Positions 11,333 to 23,627 of a DNA stretch of 64,000 nucleotides are shown one piece after another. Under the pieces are notes generated by a model, which saw only the letters and a program-made list of their open reading frames with translations, had not been told where the DNA came from and did no database searches. Where the stretch lies: positions 28,648 to 92,647 of the forward strand of contig JAJIRX010000951.1 in the NCBI GenBank assembly GCA_023853785.1. Direction: 5' to 3'. The position numbers and the translations under genes are program-made. The stretch's first letter is position 1. Each line of letters starts with the position of its first letter. The DNA comes from Psilocybe azurescens. Lineage: Eukaryota; Basidiomycota; Agaricomycetes; Agaricales; Agrocybaceae.

Positions 11333-12024
11333 GATGGAAATCCGGTGAATGCACGAAACACGAGATTCACTGAAGCTGGACTTTTGTATCAAAAGATAGA
11401 TAAATAACCTCTAAAATTAGACGACATCAAGAGACTACCGGATGAATGATCATCACTTTCAAGTGTTCGGTTTCTAGCTCTTACCATGCGGGTTGTTAAT
11501 TCAGGTGATAGATCTCAAGTACATTGATCGTGAATGTACATAACGTTGCAGCTTGCTATTCTCAAAGACGCCCGCGAAACCCTTCTGGTTCCCCACATTG
11601 CCGACTTACCACACGCATTGGTACCATCGTCGGAAAGATCATGTACCCTTTCTCTAAGCTATTTCAGGAAGATTCAAACACCTGCTCACAAACTATGTCC
11701 CTTTCTGCAAAAGTCTAACTCTGTGAGAGATGAGAATCCGATGCATTCGCGTTCGGAAACCAGTGGAACCGAAATTGAACCAATTTTGACATCCTTGTCA
11801 ATTATAGCATCCTACTCAAAGGGGCTCCTGTGACATCGGCTTTCAACACTTCATTTTTAATTCAACCACAAGGCTCAACCTTCTCACATTGTGTTGAATG
11901 GATCCCACCACTCAGCAATACGAGCATGCATGATATCATATAGTATTTGCGTGCTCACTCTGTTATCGAAAGTGAGCCCTGGGCTCATATCTCCCACCCA
12001 CCAGACAATAGACCCCAATAATTG
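11333..12024. other. Intergenic, nothing recognised
   Basis: Contains open frames of up to about 100 codons on the plus strand (11534-11833), but their composition and lack of domain features suggest chance ORFs. No RNA gene or mobile element is seen. Confidence 0.45.
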
Positions 12025-12260
12025 CTATCTCTTCCCGCGCTTGAACTCGTCACGTTCAAGGCTAATAAAAACATTGGAATTAGTACTAATCTGGGCCTCA
12101 ATTTCCATCACATCAGGTGCACCTGTCTCTCGTCGATGTTTTCTGACATTAGGGTCAGAATCTATCCACTTCACTGACATTTCTCGTACAAACGGCCACA
12201 TAATATTTCTCTCATCATATAAGTCTTCTGATTGTCTACGTTGGACACAGCCTTTTTAGT
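12025..12260 (-). pseudogene. Unidentified minus-strand 3' exon or gene remnant
   Basis: The minus strand carries an open exon-like stretch containing MWPFVREMSVKWIDSDP, then APDVMEIEAQIST and NVFISLERDEFKRGKR before a stop at 12025-12027. Charged and aromatic residues look protein-like. A plausible intron with a branch-site-like ACTATAAC lies upstream (about 12232-12285), and a further candidate exon containing VKRHIFRSGPLF lies at about 12360-12430. A full gene could not be assembled because joining the exons introduces a stop. Family not recognised. Confidence 0.3.
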
Positions 12261-13435
12261 TATAGTAAGATTCTGAGTCCACAGATTGAGTCTCGTAGAG
12301 AGGCAGCATCGCTCGCCTGAGAGAAAAGCTTGATTCTGATATAATTTGTACTTCAGTGATGAGCACAGCCTCGAAGAGTGGGCCTGATCGGAAGATATGT
12401 CGCTTCACATGGGCCACAGTGAGGATACTTCTGGACAAAAAAAAGAAGCGGAAGATGATGGCGATATATTTCAGACTGAGACACGATTGTGGTGCAAGGC
12501 GGAAATCAGCACACGAATTTGGGCGCGGGAGTCAATGGTCCCGGTGAGAAGGGGCGCTTAATTATAAAATGAAAATGATGAATGACTGACGTGGGATGCC
12601 ATAGGATAAGTAAGATTATTTGGATTAGTTTACGGTGGCCGTGGATCTGGAGATTACCCTGAATAACGCAAGTAACATCAGTCCGTAAGGTCGGTAGGAA
12701 ACTAGTCTTGCAACTACCTACGGCTGAGTAACCAAACCGTTATGGGAATATCGATACCAAAAATTTCGGCATCACCGCAGCTATGCAAGTACATTCATCC
12801 AGGCCCTTGATCTACGAAAACGATGTTGATCCCATTGAAATCCGTTTTACATCAATTGTCTTCGAATTTTCAGTAGTATCTTGTGTTCTTGGGAAAAATA
12901 GTTCAATTACACAGCTAAACAAATTTGATTGGATGGCATGAATATAATTCTCAGGAGCGCGCAATTAATTTCGTATGCATATACAATCAAAGATCCGGTG
13001 CAATGCACTGGAGACCCCTGAAAAGAGGTTGTGGATATTGGGTGGATATGAAGCTTGAGCTTGAGTACTTTATTGCTCAACTCCGACTTTATTCTCCGCC
13101 GGAAGCTCCGGAAACATCCGGATCACGGATAGGAGTAAGAGGCTCTTGCGAGAATCTTCCACGACCTCCTCAACTGTTCGGACACCGCGGTCTTTGGAGC
13201 ATTATTAGAGCTTTTGAGAAGTAGAGCAAAATAAAATTCACTCAAACGACGAGCTCACGCAAGTATCATTATAAGCAAGCTCTCAATTAGGGCGAGCTCT
13301 TCAGAATGTCCATACCATTATGTCCATACTATTGTTCAACTCGGGTATATGTAATTTTAAACAACGACGAACTACTCTTCCTAGACGATGTGATATCAAG
13401 TTCAGCGAAACATAGAGCTTTCAAATTGTAACAAC
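12261..13435. other. Intergenic upstream remnant region
   Basis: Apart from the candidate exon near 12360-12430, no supported gene is present. A plus-strand frame at 12925-13224 lacks recognisable features. Confidence 0.4.
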
Positions 13436-15567
13436 TCAGCTCGAGACACCCAGCCCTTCTTCGTCTGAAGCATTACTACCTACCTTCTGCTCCGCAGATT
13501 CTTCTTCCGTGATCCTCAGAGGCGCCATATCTTTTTTGAGCGGAGGAATTGTGTCTTTCATAAACACTAGCAACGCGAGTGTCAGGGCGCAGAGAGCTGC
13601 AAATAAGAACCAGAATCCGTCCGCGCGCCCCACAAAACTTAACGGCCCGCCATGGGTCTTCTGGATGCTCGTTTGTATCGATGTCACAATCGCAATACCC
13701 GCTGCACACCCTACTTGAAGGGAAGAGTTGAAGATGGCTGCGACCACGCCCGCGGCCTCAGGTGGAGTTGTGGCAAATATTGCGACACTTTTGGGAAGTT
13801 GAGAAGGGAGAGGTAGATGGAACAGCAACGAAAAGTGGAACTTACTTGGATGTCACGAAGGTAATCAGCACCCCCAGTGAGCCAATGAGGGTGCCGGGGA
13901 AAGCGAAACGCCAATAACGTTGCCTCGTATCAGCAAATGGTAGCAGTACACTTCCTACTATAGCGATGCACTCTCCCGCGAACATGACCCATTTGAGGCG
14001 GAATTTTTGCTGTATGATCGTCGTAAGCACAGTTCCAGGGATGCCGACCAAGCTAAGCGCCAGGCTAGGTGTATCAAAATTGACCTGTGTTAACAACGAG
14101 GTGGCACTGAGGTATTCTTTAGGCTTACAAGTGAACAGCACTGATTATGGGTGTCCAACCGTAGACTTCCTGCCACACCCAACTGTAAAGGGATTGCACA
14201 CAGCCCCACCTGCCAATAGATTACGGAGAACGATGAATGTTTATCAAAATTTTATGAGTAACGAAACGTACCACATGTAAGGCAGTAAGGCAGTGGCAAT
14301 AAGTATGCCGAAATTTTCATATCTCCACGTCTTAGGTGGTCTAGAGGGAAAATCTGGGACGTTAGACACATGAATAATGCAAATTATTGGAATTGGAAAT
14401 CGTACACAGCCGCCAGATGCTCGGGAAGATATGCCTCATACACAAAAAAAGACAGCCATGGCCACAATGGAGATGACCAGGGGTGCAATTACCTTTGCTT
14501 GCCCCCATCCTGTGCTTGCGCCGGAAGTGACCGCGAAGATGAAAAGGATCAAGGAGGCTATTTGGCAACGTCATTACTAGAATATTAACCGCCCTGTATG
14601 TCATGCGTCGCGTACCTGTGACCAAACTGACGCCTACAACATCAAGTCTTTTGAACCGCTTCGCCTTGTCTATAGTAGACGACTTAGGGCGTGGTATTGC
14701 GGGACAAAGAAAAAATACTGCAATCGACTCCAGGATGCCAAGGATGGACATGAAGTAGAATACCCAAGGCCAGGAGGCAAATGAAGTTAGGATGGCGCCA
14801 ATGACGAGCCCTAGCACTATTAGAGAACATAGATTGACGCTCATGTCAAGAAGAGCAGAAGGGTAAAACAAATAAATGGAAACTGACTGTTCCCTAAGGC
14901 TCCAGAAGTAGAAAATCCGCCGATAGCCTTCGATTGAGCCGTCGGTTCTGGGAATAAGTGAACAATCATGTGCATAGCGGATGGTACAGTCAGCGCAGCT
15001 CCTAACGATAAGTGAGCTATGCATGAAGGTAAGGCCATGGTGATTCAATGTTACACATACCAACTCCCATTAATGCACGAAGAACGAGAAGAGGAACCTC
15101 AGAGCGAACAAATCCGCCACCAAGAGAAAAGCATCCGAAGGATATGCCGCCGACAATGAAAACCCATTCTAGAAAAAAGACGTTGATTAGAAATAAAGCA
15201 AGTCAATGCGGAGCGATTTCTATTTACTAGGATTGTATAGATCACTTAGACGGCCACTCTGAATTAGGCGTCAATTCAGCAAGGAATGATATGCGAGAAA
15301 AGGAGGAAGAACACGCACAACGAGCAAGAGCGCCGCAAAAGTGAGCTGATACCCGCTCTGCAACCACACGGAATCAGCGTTCGATATCCCCAGCTGCTGG
15401 CAGATTGGTGGAATTGCTGAAAACAGCGCCGAGTTGGAGAACGTGTCAAGAAACTCTGCTATGCAGACCACTATTAGGAGCGCAACTTTGCGACCCGTGC
15501 TGAAGGATGCCAGAACACCATCTGCCTGGGCAAACTCTGCGAGGTTGAGTTTTTCGTCGTGCGTCAT
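13436..15567 (-). CDS. MFS drug/metabolite transporter
   Basis: Major facilitator superfamily transporter, probably an exporter of the drug:H+ antiporter type, plasma membrane. The start MTHDEKLNLAEFAQADG at 15567 precedes the first helix (VALLIVVCIAEFLDTFSNSA), with LGISNADSVWLQSGYQLTFA following as in DHA2 proteins. Further exons give ALTVPSAMHMIVHLFPEP, FSTSGALGN, VIGAILTSFASWPWVFYFMS, ALSLVGIPGTVL, WVMFAGECIAIVGSVL and TPPEAAGVVAAIFNSSLQVG. A charged tail, EEESAEQKVGSN, ends at the stop 13436-13438. Length after splicing is roughly 500-550 residues, normal for the family. Several introns of about 50 nt. It lies in a run with an O-methyltransferase, a hydrolase and an adenylating enzyme, which suggests metabolite export; substrate unknown. 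Confidence 0.85.
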
Positions 15568-17608
15568 GGTTTGGAAAAAAGAGAAGCAGGGACTTCAGGT
15601 AGGAACAGCGTTTTTGCTAATATATGTCGAAGGCATCCCATGCCTTTCCATCATGGTTTCCAGAATAGCCCACTTCTGCTGGCAGTGCGGTCCTTCTCTC
15701 TCGACATCACATTAAGATCAACACTAGTTTGTGCACGTTTACATGCCTAAAATAGGCTTTCATCACTTATAGACTGCAATCCAATTTGCTACCATCGCTT
15801 CCAAATCGCAGTTCTCGGCGGTGCCCCTTAGCAGCAACAGGGTTATGTGATCACAGCGTCTGAAGATTTAGCCCCCGCTTGACCATAAATATCCGCAGTA
15901 AACACACAAGTAGGGAACTGTAGAGACTTCCATTTCATTCATCGGTTCCACTGTTTCACAATAATAATAGATGTGAAAATTGGTTCCCTTATTAAGAATG
16001 CTCTATACCTCATCCTTATACAATGTTGCGCGGAGTTGTTGAAAGATGATCGATCGAATGGAGAAACCGATCGCTTAGGCATCATAAGCGGCAACCCAAC
16101 GGCTGCCGTCGACTTATTTTAAGGTCAACTGGACTAAGTGGTGACTGTAATTGGAACTGCGATGACATCTCGTTAACTACACCATAAGTACCAAACGTTG
16201 GTGGACACCACGGAGCCAGAGAGTCTGGTCCACGAGATTTACAGGTCCCGAACACTCCGCCGGACTCTTCTTCCCACATCATTGCCTACCATTATCCACC
16301 TCTCTGGCCTCCGTGCGCCATGTTGGGGAGCCATCGGTTGAGCACAATCTCGGCTATCTATGATACTCCAAATGACTACTTCCTAGCCAAAGCATGCAAC
16401 TCAAAATAATGTACGGTGAGTGATGTGTGTTAGTGTACTAGGCCAGTGTACCAAGCCAGAAATGTCAATGCGTGTTTCCAAACAAAGTGCGCATCAAAGC
16501 GACATTTTGCAGGTGTCACAGTAGCCTGCAGTGTCTAAGTGAGATTTAATATGTCCCATATGTACCGCTTTGATGACGTGAAAAAATCTATTCAAGTAGC
16601 TGCTGGCTGTAGTCAAGGAATTGACACCTTTTGTTCTTCATGCCAGACAGCAATCTCCTACCTAATCCTAAGATTACTCCTTATCTGTCTAGGTAGAAGT
16701 GGAAAACAGTGTGGTAAGCACATGGGTCCCCTATGGTGCACCGAGGTCATGGTATTTTAAAAACAGTAATCATTATCTGACCTCAACAGTAAAGCAATGC
16801 TGAAGTTTCAGGAATGGGTCCAAAAGTTTGAGTGAATACAGTAACAGAGAGGGTCCTCAAACAGTTCACAACAAATTAATCCATCCTTCTCGGTATGTTT
16901 TCCTAACCCCGATGCAACTGCAGACATGCTTTGAGATAATGAGAGTGTGTGTAAGACTGAAGATTCAAAAGGTGGTAAATAAACAGAAGACTCGGACTTT
17001 CAGGCGCTTAAATAGATGCAACTTTGCCACTCATACTACCTTATTGTTGTGGAAGTGTTCTCTCGACAACACAGATTCAATGTGATCGAGACACAAAAGA
17101 ACAATGAACTTGGGCGGGCAGATGTTGCTTTCTGTGCAGGTGGCACAGACATCCAGACGTCGCCAGTGTTGTGCGCAGTGGCGTGCCTTCGATGGCGGTG
17201 AGAGGAGGGTTGGGACAGTGACTACGGTTGTAGTCACGCTATACCATACGAGTTCGTCGGACTGTCCGGCGGACCATACGCCTCCCAGTGAACCAGATGT
17301 CCTCCACGGAACTGAACAAAATTAACTTGTGGGCCTTTTTCTCGGCACTTCGATCAGAACGTTCTCGTCGATATCAATGGTTCAGCAAGCCATCTTGTAC
17401 TCAGGCAAATGAGGTGGTGATCGCCATACAGCGCACAGCCCGGGACCAGAACCTATTTTAGAATACCATGTCACCCGGTGCCTTTGTCCTCAATTGATCC
17501 TCAATTGATGACCTGCTCGACTAGTATGTACCCACTACTTGGAGCAAGAAAGGCTTCCTCGCATGTCACATAATCTAACTCTAGTCGTGCAAGCTACTTT
17601 CCTGATTT
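15568..17608. other. Long intergenic stretch
   Basis: About 2 kb between the transporter and the 3' end of the methyltransferase. Only short ORFs without domain features are present on either strand, and no repeat or RNA gene is recognised. It may contain regulatory sequence for the transporter, whose 5' end faces it. Confidence 0.45.
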
Positions 17609-19579
17609 TCACTTCTCTGCTACTTCAAACTCGACAAGACACATCTCAGCCAAGTCGAAGACCTTAAGCACACGTAGGCCTGCCTCTTTTCTGAAGTTCA
17701 AATTTTTCAGCGATCAGCAACAGGTAAAAATGTTTTTCTCGACAAAAAACGAACCCTATGTTGATCATTTCAGTTGTGGTTCTTTCCCTTGTGTTGTACG
17801 ACATCATCATAGTCAAGTCCTGATGGTATAGCCGGATCTGACCAGCCCCATAGTTAGGGAGCATTGGCTTGGGGGCCTGTTTTCAACATTAGGTCCTATT
17901 CGGTGCATTATAGGGTTCAGAAACATACCATATCAAGCCCATCGGTACTCGATCCCGATGTCGGGAACATGTGTCGCAGTACGTGGTCATCTAATGATGT
18001 TGTCAGACGGACTCCATACCTTAATTCACCGTCTCTATACACTCACGTACGAGAGTCCGACTATGCGGGCCCATGGCTTCCCGTACAGATTTGAGTATTA
18101 TTAGGGCCTTTTCATCCGTCCCTGTAGTATTGATCAGTATAATGCGCATGTAGATACTTTTAACACACAATTGTGAAGAATATTTCGCAGCTAAAGGCAG
18201 AAACATCAGCAGATAGCAAGCATTCAGAAAACGACAACGTACATAATATAAATCACAGTTTTGTACGGGAATTTTATCAAAGAAATCTCCTTCTACAAAT
18301 GTGACCCGGCCAGCGAAATCGTCCTTCCAATGCTGGGTAATATTGGCCTCATGTTAGCCCACCACCAAACTTGGATTACCGACACTATATAGAACCTTAC
18401 TTGTTTTGCAAGCGCCAGTGTTTCAGGAAGGTCAAATTGAGTAACATGGATGCTCGGACACATTTTCAAGAGCGATCGAGAGAAACCACCCATTCCTGAT
18501 CCAACATCGCATACAGATTGTAAAGAGCTCCACGAATACACTACACTGACGATCAGCTATAATAAATAAAGGTATGATTGAAAATGAGTTACCATGAAGG
18601 GCGGTGAGTGACCCAATAACTGAGTTCATGCTAACCATAGCTTTCATCATGACCTTGTTTGTCAGTAAGATCGAGTGCTCTGAATAGACAGGTATGGCAC
18701 ACTTACTACGCGCCTCTCTTGCTGACTCTGAATGGATAGCAACCAAAAAGAGTGGTATGAGCTACTGCGAGAAAATATACGAGACAGCACGACACAATGA
18801 GACGTACACTGAGTTGTAACCACTGATAAAATGTTAGTCCTTGAAGGCCTTCATCCCTGTTTCTGTATTGAAATACTGTCTCGGACATGCTCAGCGATTG
18901 ACCGAATTGAGGATCAACGACATAATCAGAAAGTGCCAGAGCAGATCTCTGGCCTTCCTCGGTTATAAAGTCTACTAACGCTGATACCGAGTGGTCAGAG
19001 ATGAGGTTGATCGATAGTCGGTTGTTTGCAAAAGTATCAGGTGAAACTAAGCAGGCATATTGCATGCATCAGCTTAGCTCTTGAATTGAAAGTAAAGTTA
19101 AAAGACCTTCACGAAAGCAATGCTTGGCTGCCAAGACTCGAAGGATTGAAGCCAGCTTCATTGGATGCACCCCAACCTTTTTAGACAGAGCGTCGACATG
19201 AAGGCCGTCAGGATGCTTTGCAAGTTCATCGGCAAATTTCTGGCGGACAGCCACACGGAGACAAGCCCATCCGAAGTCTTGAGATCTCTTACCGTAAAAT
19301 AAGCTGCAAGCAAAGACACATTCTTTAAGTATGTTTACGCACATTCATGATGGTGTGGGACGGTGGGGCCAAGATTGTGCACAACTGATCGCAGGCGCCT
19401 TCAAGTTTGCTGACTATCTTCTTCAGCTTGAGTTTATCATCTGCTATGTCGAGAGGGTGAGAGTCGAGGGAGTCTAGAGTTGGAGTTGGTGTTCCATATT
19501 TTTCGTATTCGTCAAGAGCGCTATGTGCAGCTTCCTTGATGATTGCAAGGAGAGAATCGACATGGTCACGGGCAGACAT
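17609..19579 (-). CDS. SAM-dependent O-methyltransferase (COMT type)
   Basis: Transfers a methyl group from S-adenosylmethionine to a hydroxyl of a small molecule; cytosolic. Start at 19579 (MSARDHVDSLLAIIKEAAHS). The N-terminal dimerisation/winged-helix part includes HPDGLHVDALSKKVGVHPMK and LASILRVLAAKHCFRE. The SAM site is VCDVGSGMGGFSRSLLKMCP followed by VTQFDLPETLALAKQ; then FVEGDFFDKIPVQNCDLYY. With an intron opening GTGTGT, the catalytic region reads LRNILHNWTDEKALIIL, matching the family HDW-D motif with Asn for Asp after the His. The C-terminus includes MLPNYGAGQIRLYHQDLTMM and AGLRVLKVFDLAEMCLVEFE, ending at 17609-17611. All core motifs are present, so it appears functional. Substrate unknown; neighbours suggest secondary metabolism. 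Confidence 0.85.
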
Positions 19580-20171
19580 TGTCCGAGAGCTGTCAATTTA
19601 AATTTTTATTCAGTAGGAGTTATACTGCGTTATAACTACACGGTGATGAACTGTACAGTTATTTTTGGTTGTGTCCCAAATGCGATTTGAAAATTAGATT
19701 CAATACTCCTCGGAGGAGACATGTGCAGACGCTGTCAGACGATGTGATATTCTCGTCTATGATTCAAAGATCAAGACACGGATGCCGCACCTATCGCAGT
19801 AGTGGCTAGTTTGGTCAACATTCACATGCTTTACAGAGTGTATAATTTTAATTGCTTCAAAATTAATATTTTCCAGACCTATAGTATATACCGTATTGTT
19901 ATATTTATCCGTGTCACTTCGCATCACATCTAGTACACATTTGACCCAAAGATCATTTGACCCCAGATCATGGAATAGTTGAGAAGGCCAATCTCCCGTG
20001 AGGATCTGTTTTTAGAATCAGGGGATTCTTCGAAGCAAATAGTACGCAGAAGAGAAAGATTCTGGGCGTTGTATCAGATGGACAATTCTGATCATTCCAA
20101 GCCTGGGAAGACTGAGTTAGACCATAAATTGGCCTAACTTCAACTTGCTCATCAACAACCCACTAGCGATA
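19580..20171. other. Divergent intergenic/promoter region
   Basis: About 590 bp between the divergently oriented methyltransferase and hydrolase genes, AT-rich in places. It probably holds both promoters, but no well-placed TATA box or other motif could be singled out. Confidence 0.4.
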
Positions 20172-21360
20172 ATGCTCACGACAAAGGTCACCAATGATAT
20201 CGAATTTGCGTACCACGACAGCGGACCGCCACCTAACAAGTCGGAGTACGACACCATAATTGTCATACATGGCCACACTTACCACAGTGGTACGCTTACT
20301 TACATTTTGATGCGTTCAGCCTGCAAGCATAAGAGTTGACATAAACGATCAGGTACATTTTCGCCTATGCTTGAAAAAGCGCACGCCTTTGGCTACCGCG
20401 TTATTCTTCCGAACCGTCGGTTGTATCCTGGGTCCACGCCCTACACTAAGGAAGAGGTCGATGCCTTTGAGCCCACTCATTCCACAGAAGAGATCACCAA
20501 AGCGTATTTAAAGCAAGGGGAGTATCTACTTCTGTTCGTCAACAACGTCATCAAGGAACACCACCTGAAGAATGTTATCCTTTCTGGATGGTCCCTCGGA
20601 ACGGCATTCCTCAGCATCACAGTTGCATCCATCACCGCTGTGAGCGAGGAAGTCCGGGATAGTCTCCGAAAGGCTGTCAAATCTATTGTATGGTGGGGTA
20701 CGTGAAGTTTGCATCTGATTAAAGTGAGAACGTATTCCGACATATTATATATATAGATCCTCCGGCCAGCGCTCACGGAATTGAGAACCCTCCTACTGGA
20801 GGCTGGATTCCGCTCTACGACGAAACTCTTACTCCGCAGGAACGAGGACAAGCGTTTGGTCAGTGGCTAGCCCAATATTATCCGCACAAAAATCTAGAGA
20901 AGAAGGATTGCCATACTTTGATTTACAAAGTGGAGACTCCAGTCAAGACGCCTACCTATACTGGGATATCCTTCCCAGAGTTTCTCACTAAGATTGACCT
21001 TACTGCTGGTGCAAACGGTGATGATCCCGTCGCGGGTAGCAAGCACTTCCAACCCGTCACCAGCAAAGTTCGAGAGCTTTCCTTTTCAATAGTAACGTTC
21101 GATCTGCATGGGGGAACATTACTTTCGGCGTTATATATGGAGAGGAAAGTCCTTATAATGTGATCTGGGCTATATGGAAACTGGAAGAGGAGTCTGAGAA
21201 GACGGGGTTGTCTCTCAAAATTAAGAGCATGCCCGGCGCGAACCACTTTGTAAGTGTATATTCTATCGCTATAGATCTTTATACTCATAGGAGCTTCAAC
21301 TTAAAGGTTATGGAGGATAATACGAAGCTTGTGTTTGATACTTTGCAAACATTTTCCTGA
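20172..21360 (+). CDS. Alpha/beta hydrolase
   Basis: The start at 20172 (MLTTKVTNDIEFAYHDSGPP) is the first ATG; an upstream TTG-initiated extension is unlikely. Strand beta3 and the oxyanion region read TIIVIHGHTYHSGTF, spanning an intron at 20290-20352. The nucleophile elbow is VILSGWSLGTAFL (GxSxG, catalytic Ser). After SIVWWDPPASAHG and LYDETLTPQERGQAFGQWLA the last exons give EESPYNVIWAIWKLEEES and IKSMPGANHF with the catalytic His, then VMEDNTKLVFDTLQTFS and stop at 21360. Length after splicing is about 330 residues. Such proteins are esterases or lipases; substrate unknown. It lies head to head with the methyltransferase gene, so the two may be co-regulated. Confidence 0.8.
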
Positions 21361-23578
21361 TTATACGGCTTTGTGTAAACTATCAAGTAAATCAAGATTG
21401 CCAGTGAATGGAAATTAGTTTCCTACTCAATAACGTTCTATTTCGAGTAATTAGTTTTACCATGTATATGAACTATGGGTTAAGTGCATTGGCCAGAGAT
21501 GAAGGGGCGTGTGTCGAAATATGTGTCGGCCCAGAAACAGCTCGACAAAAAAGGACGAAAGGAAATAATGGGAATTTTAATTGCTTCAAACGCAATTCGA
21601 TCAGCCTATAACCTGTTACTGTTACCATTGATAATTAATGAAAAGTACAGTTAGCATCCCAAGAGAGAAGCGAGAACTGTAAAAGCTTAGAAAATTAGGA
21701 AAAGAATAAAGAGGACGATTAAGATCTAGAAACCCTGGTTGAACCTTAAATGATATTCGAAAGAATCTTAGGAGCGAGTCTATCGTGATGACATCACATC
21801 ATCCCATACCCTCACCTTCATCCGCCCCCTAACCACACAAAATGAGGGGTAACAATATGCGCAAGGCCCCCAATCAAAATTCCACGAGCCAAATGTCAAC
21901 CTGCTCACCGGGCACCCGTACTCAAAATCCCTGTCACAAGTGAGACTAAATGGACCCAAGAGTAGCATTAGGTTCTCAATGTGCGAGTAGGGGAATTGCG
22001 TATGGTGCTTCTGCTTCACCCGGAATGTCAGGGGGAGGTAAGTTCAGAGAAGGGTGGGTGATAACCCGCAGGAAACTCTCTTCTGTGGTAGGTTCCTCTT
22101 CACTCCAGCGAATACTGATGACCTCTCTTTTCGTTCTCTTCAAGGGAGATCTGAAGTTGAATAGAAGATCAATCAATGCATTTTTACTTCAAATCCACCC
22201 AGGCCCTGTTCATTCAAACCCTCATGGGCATCAAATATCGTACGACGTCAGGCCGGTCTCCATCCACATCTTCGGCAAGCTCGCCACTGAGGCCGTCAAG
22301 CGCCCGCTCAAGTTCCTGATGCTCGGCGGGACATTGTCCTTTCTTGTTATACCTCCCCCTTTCTTTTTCAAAACCGAGTGCCTTCGTTTGTTGCTTTTCT
22401 TTCTTTTTGTCATTCTTTGCTCCCCATCGCCTCACTATTGCTCTTCACCCCATTCTCAAACTTCGTCTTCTCATATCATTTTCCTTCTTTGAGTGTTCTT
22501 TAGTTCTTCCTTCACTACTTGTGAATCTTGGGCTGTGAACCCTTTTAAGTTTTAACCCACGGTCAAACCAATGTGCGCCAATTTGATATCTTATTGGAGT
22601 CAGCGGCTCGTGCCGGAGGCGGAAGGCTATTTCATGCTACGCTTCGTGTCCTCAATGTCGATCGGCCAGGATGGCCAAGATGCGACGAGACTTGAGCTGA
22701 AGACGGAATAGAGTTAAAGATAGACCGCCCTTCCTCCATTCCAAACTGCGGAGAGGTCGGACAGGCGTTCAAACTTCACAGACTTTGGTGACCTTCTAGG
22801 TGTGAATGCTCTCACACCTGTCAATCTGGCTAAAGACAATGTATATGGCGCTCAGTGTTCCTTCTAGAATCAAGTGTTGTTTGGGCGGTCCATATCAGAT
22901 ACTGATGTCATGGGGGTTCTACTGCGCATTGTCCGAGTTTGGTCTAGTAGGGACGGTTCATCCATGGTCTCCAGTGTCTTCTCTCATGACCAAAGTAAAT
23001 TACTCCTCTGTTGATGCGGCGAACGACATGAATCTGTTATAGCTAGATTGTGACCGTCTCTCTACGAGGTATACATAGCCCCAGAGATAATAGATCTGGT
23101 CTAAAGACGTCAAGATCGTCAGGTATGCCCATTAGAAGCTCACTCTACAGCTCAAAAGTCTGGATATCTACATATCAGCGGCCTTCCGAAGATATCTTTG
23201 AAATATTGACACCAGTGTCTCAGTGTGCCACTGTGGATATCAACCCAGCCTCCTACTGATCATCACTCACACACTTTACCAACATTTAACTCGGTACGCA
23301 CAATTTCTTTTGGTTAAGCATAATTCCGAGCTTGATTTGGATTGGAGGTAGAAGCAGTCCTCGCCACATAGTATCAGCCTGCCTACCATCTAAAGATCTT
23401 AATTACCCTTGATCATTGACAACTGATAAATAACAATGGATGAACTTTCAAGTAAACATCGACTAATGTTGGAGATGATCCATTAGTCAGATGACTTCGT
23501 CGATAGGTAATTTTTAGGTTGACTATGAAGTACTGCGAAGTAGGCGACTAAAACCAAATAGTCGGAGGTTTTCACCCC
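21361..23578. other. Intergenic with a GC-rich island near 22.2 kb
   Basis: No complete gene is recognised. The segment at about 22210-22340 is clearly GC-richer than its surroundings and is open on the minus strand (AEHQELERALDGLSGELAED), followed on the plus strand by a pyrimidine-rich tract (22340-22500). It could be a relic exon or a fragment of a mobile element. 22800-23260 holds only chance ORFs. Confidence 0.4.
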
Positions 23579-23585
23579 TATAAAA
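23579..23585 (+). promoter_or_regulatory. TATA box upstream of the adenylation-domain gene
   Basis: TATAAAA lies 42 bp before the ATG at 23628, within a C-rich leader, a normal spacing for a fungal core promoter. Confidence 0.55.
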
Positions 23586-23627
23586 TCACACGCGATCGAA
23601 GACAACCCCTCCACATCAGACTCGAAA

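Noticed and set aside
11534..11833. 99-codon plus-strand ORF
   Set aside because: No domain, no splice support and overlapping alternative frames; probably chance.
20145..20171. N-terminal extension of the hydrolase from a TTG codon
   Set aside because: There is an ATG at 20172 starting a typical N-terminus; fungal genes seldom start at TTG.
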